Position numbers and translations under genes: made by a program | The notes under the pieces: generated by a model | Seen by the model: the letters and a program-made list of their open reading frames with translations, nothing else | What the model was told of the DNA's origin: nothing | Databases searched by the model: none | Origin: a bacterium | GTDB lineage: Bacteria > AUK180 | Direction of reading: 5' to 3' | DNA: 6,756 nucleotides | Assembly (NCBI GenBank): GCA_021162505.1 | Contig: JAGGYO010000295.1 | Span: 1-6,756 of the forward strand | Part shown: positions 1 to 6,316 of the stretch, one piece after another | Numbering within the stretch: position 1 is the first letter of the stretch | Layout: each line of letters starts with the position of its first letter

Positions 1-331
1 TAAGGTAGCGGGACTCTCCTAAACATCCGAGGAATTTCCCTAATATGGGACTTTGTCACTTTTGTGCCGTGAGGGACGGTGCTTGCATTTTTGCATTTTT
101 TTGAATTATTTCAATATGAACTAATAATATAAGAAATAATAAGTATTAATGCGTTTTATTTTGGAATAACATAGTAATAAAGATCCATTTAATTAATATT
201 TGAGGGGAAGAAACAAGAAAAAGAACAAATGATAATATTATTACATTTCAACCGATATAATGTACCCTTCTATAAATTTAAAATGCAAAAATGCAAGCAC
301 CGTCCCCGAATTGCATTTTTTTTAAAAATAT
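1..331. other. Upstream non-coding region with inverted-repeat element
   Basis: No convincing gene lies here; only short open frames without a ribosome site at a sensible distance are present. The word GGGAC occurs at 10-14, 47-51 and 73-77. A small stem-loop is possible at 66-80 (GCCGT / ACGGT around GAGGG, with one G-T wobble at its base). The dominant structure is the 27-bp inverted repeat listed separately. The space between the arms (100-279) is very AT-rich and shows no recognisable transposase fragment. Confidence 0.6.
73..306. repeat. 27-bp perfect inverted repeat pair, MITE/REP-like remnant
   Basis: The left arm at 73-99 (starts GGGACGGTGCTTGC, then two TTGCATTTT-like units) is the exact reverse complement of the right arm at 280-306 (ends GCAAGCACCGTCCC). 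The arms enclose 180 bp without a coding frame. A further TTGCATTTTTTT lies at 311-322 and matches 91-102 in the same orientation. From memory, GGGACGGTGCTTGC-type sequence is common beside IS200-like/REP-associated Y1 transposase genes in anaerobes, so a non-autonomous or decayed element is the likeliest reading. No flanking target duplication is evident, and the mobile nature is inference. Confidence 0.6.
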
Positions 332-359
332 TTGACATAATATCCTAAAAAGATATAAT
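332..359 (+). promoter_or_regulatory. Full-consensus sigma70-type promoter of the operon
   Basis: A perfect -35 TTGACA (332-337) and a perfect -10 TATAAT (354-359) are separated by 16 bp. Transcription would start around 366, giving a leader of only about 17 nt before the ATG at 383, which leaves no room for a riboswitch or attenuator. No operator palindrome overlaps the hexamers, so expression looks strong and largely constitutive, although an upstream-binding regulator cannot be excluded. Confidence 0.8.
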
Positions 360-370
360 AAGAATTAATA

Positions 371-376
371 AAGGAG
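371..376 (+). promoter_or_regulatory. Ribosome binding site AAGGAG of the first gene
   Basis: AAGGAG ends 6 nt before the ATG at 383. This is near-ideal spacing and fixes the start of the NuoE-like gene. Confidence 0.85.
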
Positions 377-382
377 CAACTT

Positions 383-862
383 ATGGATAAGATAGCTGAA
401 GAGATCCAACCGATTATTGATAAGTATCAAAATGAAGTGGGGGCACTTATACCGGCATTGCAGGAAATTCAAGGTAAATACAATTATATTCCTAAACAAA
501 CCATTGAAATACTGTCTAAAGAATTTCACATTCCAATGACCAAAATTCAAGGAGTCATCACATTTTATGCACAATTCAGGACCGAACCAGTGGGAAAACA
601 CATTATTCGTGTTTGTCATGGCACTGCATGTTTTGTCAATAATGGTGATTCCATAATGGATACCGTCAAACAAACATTAAAAATTGATATTGGTGAAACA
701 ACGGAAGATAAATTTTATACCATAGAACAGGTAGCATGTTTGGGATGTTGTTCTCTCGCTCCCGTTATTATGATCGATGATAAAGTTTTCGGAAAACTTG
801 ACAGTACAAAGGTTAAGAATGTTCTGAAAAAATTTAAAGAAAAAGAGAACAATAATGAATAA
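383..862 (+). CDS. nuoE: NuoE/HydC-like [2Fe-2S] subunit of NAD(P)H oxidoreductase complex
   Basis: A 159-residue thioredoxin-like [2Fe-2S] protein of the NuoE/HndA/HydC family, which passes electrons beside the flavin subunit in soluble bifurcating hydrogenases, formate dehydrogenases and transhydrogenases as well as in complex I. An N-terminal helical part (about 1-70, with the family-like stretch GVITFYAQF at 57-65) precedes the cluster domain. The four ligands are in the expected pattern: Cys78-x4-Cys83 (VCHGTAC) and Cys119-x3-Cys123 (CLGCC). Length is normal for the short NuoE form. The start at 383 is supported by AAGGAG 6 nt upstream. The stop codon overlaps the next gene by 8 bp, indicating translational coupling. 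No complex I membrane genes are near, so the symbol denotes family and does not imply a quinone-reducing enzyme. hydC, hndA or stnC would be equivalent labels. Confidence 0.93.
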   Translation: MDKIAEEIQPIIDKYQNEVGALIPALQEIQGKYNYIPKQTIEILSKEFHIPMTKIQGVITFYAQFRTEPVGKHIIRVCHGTACFVNNGDSIMDTVKQTLKIDIGETTEDKFYTIEQVACLGCCSLAPVIMIDDKVFGKLDSTKVKNVLKKFKEKENNNE

Positions 863-2624
863 TATAAAAAGAGTGAAAGTCGGAATGGCCTCTTGCGGGC
901 TGGCTGCCGGAGCACAGGTAGTTTTTGATCATTTAAAAGAAGAACTTACCCCAAAAAATATTCTTGTTGAAAGAACAGGCTGCATCGGCATGTGTTTTAG
1001 AGAACCATTGGTTGAAGTTGAATATGATGACGGCAGCTCTATTATTTATGGTGATATAGACGGGAAAAAAGTGAAAGTATTATCAGAAAAAATAAAAAAT
1101 GATCAAATTCAAGAGGAATGGATCGCCTATAAACCCAATGATGAAGAATATGAAAGTGACCATTATCATGCAAAACAAGAAAGAATAGTTTTAAGAAATT
1201 GCGGAATTATTAATCCTGAATCCATAGAAGAATATATTGAAAGAGATGGATACAAAGCATTAAATAAAATTTTTGAAAAAGGAAAAGATTGGGTCATAGA
1301 GGATGTTCTAAATTCCGGATTACGCGGACGGGGGGGAGCTGGTTTTCCCACCGGCTTAAAGTGGAAATTCGCGAAAGCATCGGATAATGATAAAAAATAC
1401 ATAATTTGTAATGCAGACGAAGGTGATCCGGGTGCTTTTATGGATAGAAGCGTTCTTGAAGGTGATCCCCATTCAATTCTGGAAGGAATGACCATAGCGG
1501 GTTATGCTATTGGTTCAACTCAGGGTTATATTTATGTAAGGGCTGAATATCCCCTTGCCATCATCAGATTGGAAAAAGCAATAGCCCAAGCAAAGGAAAA
1601 AGGATTCTTGGGCGATAATATTTTGGATTCCGGATTTTCTTTTGACATAAGTTTAAAAAAAGGAGCGGGTGCTTTTGTATGCGGTGAAGAAACAGCATTG
1701 ATGCATTCAATAGAAGGACAACGAGGAATGCCCACATTAAAACCACCATTTCCTGCCAATAGCGGACTTTGGAGAAAGCCGACAAATATTAATAATGTGG
1801 AAACATTTGCAAATATTCCCTGGATCATTGTAAACGGGGGAGATAAATATTCTGCAATTGGAACAGAAAAAAGTAAGGGAACGAAGGTATTTGCCCTAAC
1901 GGGAAAAATAAAAAAATCAGGTACCGTAGAAGTTCCAATGGGCATCACCTTGCGCGAGGTGATCTTTGATATCGGCGGTGGAATAATAAACGATAAAAAA
2001 TTTAAAGCCGTACAAATCGGCGGACCCTCAGGAGGATGCCTGCCCGAATCATTACTTGATACTCCCGTAGATTACGATTCATTGAACAACACGGGAGCCA
2101 TCATGGGTTCAGGCGGAATGGTCGTAATGGATGAAAATTCATGTATGGTTGATGTGGCTAAATTCTTTTTGAGCTTTGTAGTCGAAGAATCATGCGGAAA
2201 ATGCACATTTTGCCGTATAGGAAATAAAAGAATGTTTGAGATACTTGATAGAATAACAAAAGGCAAAGGAGAAATGAAGGATCTGGACGAGCTCGAAAAA
2301 TTAGCTTATCAGGTCAAGAACGGTTCTTTATGCGGATTGGGGCAAACAGCGCCTAACCCTGTTTTAACAAGTTTAAAATATTTTAGGGATGAGTATATTG
2401 CTCATATAAAAGAAAAGAAATGCCCCGCTGGCGTATGTAAAGATCTAATTTCTTTTAGAATTGACGACGATAAATGTACCGGATGTACTCTATGTGCAAG
2501 GAACTGCCCCGTAGATGCAATTGCCGGGGAGGTTAAAAAACCTCATATTATTGACCAAGATGCCTGTATTAAATGCGGGAAATGTTATGAAGTTTGCCGA
2601 TTTGATGCAGTGGTGAAGGAGTAA
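855..2624 (+). CDS. nuoF: NuoF/HydB-like FMN- and NAD(H)-binding subunit with C-terminal 2[4Fe-4S] ferredoxin
   Basis: A 589-residue flavoprotein subunit that would carry FMN and the NAD(H) site. Domains: an N-terminal thioredoxin-like ferredoxin domain (about 5-90; Cys14, Cys43, Cys47); an FMN/NADH core (about 150-440) with GLRGRGGAGFPTG (155-167), CNADEGDPGAFMDR (185-198) and GAGAFVCGEETALMHSIEG (270-288); a [4Fe-4S] site Cys447-x2-Cys450-x2-Cys453 plus Cys493; a CPAGVC linker (523-528); and a C-terminal ferredoxin with Cys541/544/547/551 and Cys571/574/577/581. The added N- and C-terminal domains are typical of HydB/HndC-type subunits of soluble bifurcating complexes and absent from plain complex I NuoF. 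In the N-terminal domain, Val9 sits where a C-x4-C pattern would put the first ligand, so that [2Fe-2S] cluster may be absent or differently ligated. The start overlaps the upstream stop and has only a weak purine-rich site (AAAGAG). hydB, hndC or stnB would be equivalent names. Confidence 0.93.
   Translation: MNNIKRVKVGMASCGLAAGAQVVFDHLKEELTPKNILVERTGCIGMCFREPLVEVEYDDGSSIIYGDIDGKKVKVLSEKIKNDQIQEEWIAYKPNDEEYESDHYHAKQERIVLRNCGIINPESIEEYIERDGYKALNKIFEKGKDWVIEDVLNSGLRGRGGAGFPTGLKWKFAKASDNDKKYIICNADEGDPGAFMDRSVLEGDPHSILEGMTIAGYAIGSTQGYIYVRAEYPLAIIRLEKAIAQAKEKGFLGDNILDSGFSFDISLKKGAGAFVCGEETALMHSIEGQRGMPTLKPPFPANSGLWRKPTNINNVETFANIPWIIVNGGDKYSAIGTEKSKGTKVFALTGKIKKSGTVEVPMGITLREVIFDIGGGIINDKKFKAVQIGGPSGGCLPESLLDTPVDYDSLNNTGAIMGSGGMVVMDENSCMVDVAKFFLSFVVEESCGKCTFCRIGNKRMFEILDRITKGKGEMKDLDELEKLAYQVKNGSLCGLGQTAPNPVLTSLKYFRDEYIAHIKEKKCPAGVCKDLISFRIDDDKCTGCTLCARNCPVDAIAGEVKKPHIIDQDACIKCGKCYEVCRFDAVVKE
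2616..2621 (+). promoter_or_regulatory. Ribosome binding site AAGGAG deciding the start of the third gene
   Basis: AAGGAG ends at 2621, inside the last codons of the NuoF-like gene. Two adjacent ATGs follow, at 2625 and 2628. The spacing is 3 nt to the first and 6 nt to the second. The first gene of the operon also uses 6 nt, so 2628 is probably the main start; the difference is one Met. Confidence 0.65.
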
Positions 2625-5600
2625 ATGATGGGTAAGATAAAAATAAAATTCAATAATAAGGAATTAGAAGTAGAAAGCTCAAAGACCATACTTGATATTG
2701 CAAAAGAGAACGGAATATTTATTCCCACTTTGTGTGAAGAAGCAAGATTAGAACATTATGCATCATGCAGAGTTTGTCTTGTAGAAGTAAAGGGTGCAAA
2801 GGCATTTATGCCGGCGTGTTCAACAATTGTTAGAGAGGGAATGGAAATAATTGAAAATTCTAAAGATATACAAGAATCTCGCACCATGGCACTTGAACTA
2901 ATGCTTTCAAATCATTATGCTGATTGTTATGCTCCCTGCAATCGTGCATGTCCTGCCAATATAGATATTCAAGGGTATATTGCGCATATTGCCAATGGGG
3001 AGTATAGAAAATCATTGGAACTAATCAAAAGAAGCATTGCTTTACCTGTAAGCATTGGTAGGGTGTGTCCGCAATTTTGTACAAAGGAATGTTATAGAAA
3101 TAATACCGACGAGCATATATTGATAAATCCTTTGAAACGATTTGTTGCTGAAATGGATATAAATTCTGATTCTCCTTATATTCCCAAAATCGAAGAGGAA
3201 AAAAATGTCAAGGTTGCAATAATCGGAGCCGGACCTGCTGGTCTATCCGCTGCTTACTATTTGAGAATTAAGGGTTATAGTGTTACCATATTTGAAAAAC
3301 TTCCCAAAGCTGGAGGAATGCTGAGATACGGCATCCCGACATATAGATTACCAAAGAAATTATTGGATAAAGAGATCGGGATCTTAGAAACTATGGGAAT
3401 TGTGATCAAAACAAATACTGAACTTGGAAAAGATATTACTTTTGAACAATTGAAGGAGCAAGGATATAGATCATTCTTCATTGGGATCGGAGCTCAAAAT
3501 GATATGCCCATGGGAATTCCCGGAGAAGACGCCAAGGGTTCGTATCAAAGCGTGGAATTTTTAAGAAAAGTTTCACTTGGTGAAACACCTGAATTCGGTG
3601 AAAGATGTGCAATTGTCGGTGGGGGAAATACGGCAATGGATGTTTCCCGAACATTGGTCCGACTTGGTGCAAAAGAAGTTCATATCATTTACAGAAGAAA
3701 TAAAGAAGCCATGCCGGCAAATGTTGAAGAAATAGTGGAAGCTGAGGAAGAGGGGGTCCAATTTAATTTTCTTAAAAATCCCACAAAGGTTGTTGTAGAA
3801 AATAATATTGTAAAGGGATTGAAGTTGATCAATATGAAATTGGGTGAACCCGATCAATCCGGTCGACGAAGACCTATTGCAATGCCTGAAACAGAACATT
3901 TTATAGAGTTTGATACTGTAATCACCGCTATCGGTCAAAAGATCGATATATCCGTTTTGGATAAAATGGGATTAAAATATAATAAACGAGGCAGGGTGGA
4001 AGTAAAAGAAAATGTTTTCTCAACAAATATTCCCGGGGTATTTTCCGGAGGTGACTGTGTTTTAGGACCATCTACGGTTGTTGAATCTGTTGCTCAGGGA
4101 AGAGAAGCGGCAATTACCATAGATAGTTATTTAGAAAAAAATGAAATAAGAGAAGTACCTTATGAATTTTTTATTCAAAAAAAAGATTTTAAAAATATTA
4201 CGGAAAAAGATTTTGAAGATATTGAAAAGATATGGCCGCCAAGTATTAAAAGATTACCTGCAAATGTAAGAAAAAATAACTTTGAGGAATTCGAATTCGC
4301 CTTAACCGAGATGGACGCTATAAATGAAGCGAAAAGATGTATGCAATGCGGTTGTCAGGATATTAATGAATGCAAATTAAAGGAATATTCGACCAAATAT
4401 AAGGTTGATAAAACAAGATTTTTCGGTGAATTTATTGAAAAAGAAGAGGATACAAGTCATCCTTATATTAAATTTAATATCAATAAGTGTATTCTCTGTG
4501 GAAAATGTGTCAGAACTTGTGAAGAGCTTGTGGGCGCAAATGCTTTGGGATATGTTAACAGAGGTTTCCCAACCCAGATATCTCCTCAATTGGAAAAAAC
4601 ATTTTTAGATTCACCCGAATGTATTTCATGCGGACAGTGCGCAGAAGTTTGCCCCGTTGGTGCTATTGTTTCAATTCCCGATACGGTACAACCGGGTCCC
4701 CATGACATCACATATTATGACAGTGTTTGTGGAAATTGTGATCTTGGATGTGAAGTAAAACTTGGTTATAATAAAGACGAATTTAAAATTGTAAGGGGAA
4801 ACCCGGAATCTGAGATCAATCATGGATTGTTGTGCGCATTTGGAAAATATGGAACCTCATATTTAAGACATTTTTATACCGATTTTGAAAATGATACCTC
4901 TACATTAAAATCATATATTGAAAAAAATAGTAATAAAAAAATTGCTGTTGCCGTAGGAAGTGGTTTTACCAATGAGGAATATTTCTCCATCATTAATTAT
5001 TTTAAAAAGATAACGGACAAGATCGGCACATTTGAAAAAGATGGGATCATGGGATTTTCATCTGCAAAATTTGATGATATAATTTCTTCAGATAGAATTT
5101 TCCTTGTAAATACAAATATGGAAAAAATACACGGCAGTTTAAGATATTTCACAACACAAGCAACAAGAAAAGGAGCTAAATTTATTTATGTCGGTAATGA
5201 GCCCCATGAATCCCTAATGTTTGACGAAATACACGGAGAACTCCTGGAATTAAAGGAAAAAGATATTGTCATTATACACGAAAAAGATATTACTGAAAAT
5301 AGAATAGCATTGCTTGAAGGTAAAAAATATATTATATTAAAAAGCAATGCCAATGAAAATGGAAGGGATTATGTATTTGTGAAAAAGGGAATTACCCATT
5401 GGAATTTTGGCGATCTCATGGGATATGATATTCTGGTAACATTCAATAATTCCATTCCGTTAAATGTTAAAATAAATAAGGATATGGAAATTGTAAATAT
5501 CGGACTTATGAAAACCGGTACTGAAGAACATTTTATCCAAAACATTCCCATTCAATTTAAGAGAGGATCCATCTTTTCTGCAGATTTGAAAAAGATCCTA

Positions 5601-5786
5601 TTAAAACAAAGTGATCTCAATAAATGGGTGAAAAATGATTTTTCATCATTGGGAAATGTTGAGGATACAAGAGATATATTAGAAGTTTCTTCAAATTATA
5701 GATTGAAGACCGGAAGGGTGTTTGTGGGAGCTCAAAGATTTTTAGATGAAGAGAAATTGAAATTGGAAAATCTGGGTATATACTGA
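2625..5786 (+). CDS. NuoG-GltD/NfnB fusion subunit: Fe-S flavoprotein with NADP(H) module (StnA-like)
   Basis: A 1053-residue multidomain redox subunit. Domains in order: plant-type [2Fe-2S] (1-80; Cys37, 48, 51, 65); GltD-type Fe-S domain (95-175; Cys101/105/109-Pro and GRVCP with Cys148/152/156); FAD Rossmann fold GAGPAG (201-206) with GMLRYGIPTYRLPK (231-244); second nucleotide fold GGGNTA (332-337) ending in YRR (356-358), typical of NADP-binding GltD/NfnB; FAD closing motif GVFSGGD (471-477); a Cys-rich RCMQCGC segment (571-577, Cys583); 2[4Fe-4S] ferredoxin (Cys622/625/628/632 and 666/669/672/676); molybdopterin-family Fe4S4 motif Cys702/705/709/737; and a degenerate NuoG/FdhA-like tail (about 770-1053). 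The tail shows NEEYFSIINYFKK-like family traces but no visible Cys/Sec Mo-ligand site. There are no [FeFe]-hydrogenase motifs. It likely links NADP(H) to the NuoE/NuoF pair, as I recall for Stn transhydrogenase; a formate dehydrogenase-associated role is the alternative. Start is 2625 or, by spacing, 2628. Confidence 0.9.
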   Translation: MMGKIKIKFNNKELEVESSKTILDIAKENGIFIPTLCEEARLEHYASCRVCLVEVKGAKAFMPACSTIVREGMEIIENSKDIQESRTMALELMLSNHYADCYAPCNRACPANIDIQGYIAHIANGEYRKSLELIKRSIALPVSIGRVCPQFCTKECYRNNTDEHILINPLKRFVAEMDINSDSPYIPKIEEEKNVKVAIIGAGPAGLSAAYYLRIKGYSVTIFEKLPKAGGMLRYGIPTYRLPKKLLDKEIGILETMGIVIKTNTELGKDITFEQLKEQGYRSFFIGIGAQNDMPMGIPGEDAKGSYQSVEFLRKVSLGETPEFGERCAIVGGGNTAMDVSRTLVRLGAKEVHIIYRRNKEAMPANVEEIVEAEEEGVQFNFLKNPTKVVVENNIVKGLKLINMKLGEPDQSGRRRPIAMPETEHFIEFDTVITAIGQKIDISVLDKMGLKYNKRGRVEVKENVFSTNIPGVFSGGDCVLGPSTVVESVAQGREAAITIDSYLEKNEIREVPYEFFIQKKDFKNITEKDFEDIEKIWPPSIKRLPANVRKNNFEEFEFALTEMDAINEAKRCMQCGCQDINECKLKEYSTKYKVDKTRFFGEFIEKEEDTSHPYIKFNINKCILCGKCVRTCEELVGANALGYVNRGFPTQISPQLEKTFLDSPECISCGQCAEVCPVGAIVSIPDTVQPGPHDITYYDSVCGNCDLGCEVKLGYNKDEFKIVRGNPESEINHGLLCAFGKYGTSYLRHFYTDFENDTSTLKSYIEKNSNKKIAVAVGSGFTNEEYFSIINYFKKITDKIGTFEKDGIMGFSSAKFDDIISSDRIFLVNTNMEKIHGSLRYFTTQATRKGAKFIYVGNEPHESLMFDEIHGELLELKEKDIVIIHEKDITENRIALLEGKKYIILKSNANENGRDYVFVKKGITHWNFGDLMGYDILVTFNNSIPLNVKINKDMEIVNIGLMKTGTEEHFIQNIPIQFKRGSIFSADLKKILLKQSDLNKWVKNDFSSLGNVEDTRDILEVSSNYRLKTGRVFVGAQRFLDEEKLKLENLGIY

Positions 5787-5794
5787 AAGCAATT

Positions 5795-5834
5795 GACAAT
5801 GCCTGCCTGTGTGTTGCACGCAGACAGGGACAAT
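5795..5834. repeat. 28-bp imperfect palindrome bracketed by GACAAT direct repeats
   Basis: A GC-richer unit at 5801-5828 (outer stem CCTGT 5806-5810 / ACAGG 5824-5828, central GTG-TTG-CAC) is flanked without gap by GACAAT at 5795-5800 and 5829-5834. A longer AATTGACAAT copy pair lies at 5791-5800 and 5839-5848. It begins 14 bp after the operon stop codon. The composition resembles dispersed intergenic repeats I have seen in related genomes (from memory). With no T-run after it, it is not a standard intrinsic terminator. Confidence 0.55.
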
Positions 5835-5923
5835 AGAGAATTGACAATTTAAAAACAGTATTCAGTACTAAGTTCTAAATATTCAGTAAAAAAGTGAAGA
5901 GGAATAGAATCTGAATATAGTTT

Positions 5924-5944
5924 AGAATTGAGAATTGAGAATTG
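5924..5944. repeat. Tandem heptamer (AGAATTG)x3
   Basis: Three exact consecutive copies of AGAATTG occur at 5924-5930, 5931-5937 and 5938-5944, followed by a partial copy (AGAG). The 7-bp period is shared with the GTTTRRR arrays further downstream. Confidence 0.8.
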
Positions 5945-5959
5945 AGAGTTTGAAAAACA

Positions 5960-5994
5960 GTTTAGAGTTTAAAGTTTGAAGTTTAGGGTTTGGA
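5960..5994. repeat. Tandem degenerate heptamer GTTTRRR, array 1 (5 units)
   Basis: Five adjacent 7-mers: GTTTAGA, GTTTAAA, GTTTGAA, GTTTAGG, GTTTGGA. All start GTTT and end in three purines, so only A/G variation is tolerated at the last three positions. Confidence 0.8.
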
Positions 5995-6032
5995 GAACCT
6001 TTGATTTTCGACCTTTGACTTTGGACTGTGTT

Positions 6033-6054
6033 TTAACCACATAGGACACTGAGA
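6033..6054. repeat. Possible dispersed repeat fragment (TTAACCACATAGGACACTGA)
   Basis: From memory this matches the style of a TTAACCAC..AGG.CAC.GAG sequence found many times in intergenic DNA of several anaerobic phyla. Only one copy is visible in this window, so repeat status rests on recall alone. Confidence 0.3.
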
Positions 6055-6067
6055 ATAAAAAATAATA

Positions 6068-6157
6068 CTGGATTCCTGATCAGGTCAGGAATGACAAAAA
6101 AGTAGGACTATAATGACAGAATACTCTTGTCATCCTCGTGCTTGACACGGGGATCCA
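6068..6157. repeat. Pair of oppositely oriented imperfect palindromes
   Basis: Copy 1 (6068-6098) folds as TTCCTGA (6073-6079) / TCAGGAA (6085-6091) with a 5-nt loop and contains the perfect palindrome CCTGATCAGG (6075-6084). Copy 2 (6127-6157) folds as CCTCGTG (6134-6140) / CACGGGG (6146-6152) with a 5-nt loop and one T-G wobble. The reverse complement of copy 2 shares the TGGAT(T/C)CC start and the ATGACAA end of copy 1, so they form an inverted pair separated by 28 bp. The pattern resembles the widespread CTGGATTCC...GGAATGAC intergenic repeat family (recall). Neither is followed by a T-run. Confidence 0.65.
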
Positions 6158-6160
6158 TTT

Positions 6161-6202
6161 ATTTGAAGTTTGGGGTTTGGAGTTTAGAGTTTGGAATTTG
6201 GG
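6161..6202. repeat. Tandem degenerate heptamer GTTTRRR, array 2 (6 units)
   Basis: Six adjacent 7-mers: ATTTGAA, GTTTGGG, GTTTGGA, GTTTAGA, GTTTGGA, ATTTGGG. This is the same heptamer class as the array at 5960-5994. The two arrays bracket the palindrome pair. Confidence 0.75.
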
Positions 6203-6316
6203 GTTGAAAATACTTGGAACTTTGAACCAAAAATTTTAAAGCATATCAGTGCGTAGCACGGAGTATTCGGGTAAAAAGATCAATATATTAGGATAATGAT
6301 CAGGAATTTACAAAAC

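Larger units (their letters stand above)
5787..6316. other. Repeat-dense intergenic region between convergent genes
   Basis: This stretch of about 530 bp lies between the ends of the operon and of the minus-strand DUF4282 gene. It has no supportable coding frame. It contains an imperfect palindrome in direct repeats, heptamer arrays, and a pair of divergent palindromes, each listed separately. It also has TATTCAGTA twice (5859-5867, 5880-5888), ACCTTTGA twice (5997-6004, 6011-6018), and a small GTGC-GTA-GCAC stem-loop at 6249-6259. No hairpin is followed by a T-run on either strand, so intrinsic terminators for the two converging transcripts were not identified. Confidence 0.65.

Noticed and set aside
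229..346. Short + strand open frame (about 38 codons) preceded by a GAGGGGAAG purine stretch
   Set aside because: The purine stretch lies about 20 nt from the ATG, the frame runs through the inverted-repeat arm and into the promoter, and the peptide is low-complexity. It is treated as non-coding.
4405..4608. A + strand 67-codon frame inside the third gene
   Set aside because: It is out of frame with the well-conserved ferredoxin cysteines (Cys622-632) of the fusion protein, so it is a shadow frame.
2625..5786. The third protein as a HydA [FeFe]-hydrogenase or an active formate dehydrogenase
   Set aside because: The H-cluster motifs (TSCCP-, MPC- and ExMxC-type) are absent. The region after the Fe4S4 motif is too short and lacks a Cys/Sec catalytic context.
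5801..5830. Possible rho-independent terminator after the operon
   Set aside because: The stem is broken by mismatches and is followed by GGGACAATAG instead of a T-run.
5960..6202. TTTAGGG-like words resembling a telomere repeat
   Set aside because: They occur once within degenerate GTTTRRR heptamers in a clearly bacterial context, so the likeness is coincidental.
5924..6202. Possible CRISPR array
   Set aside because: The repeats are contiguous 7-mers with no spacers and no cas genes.
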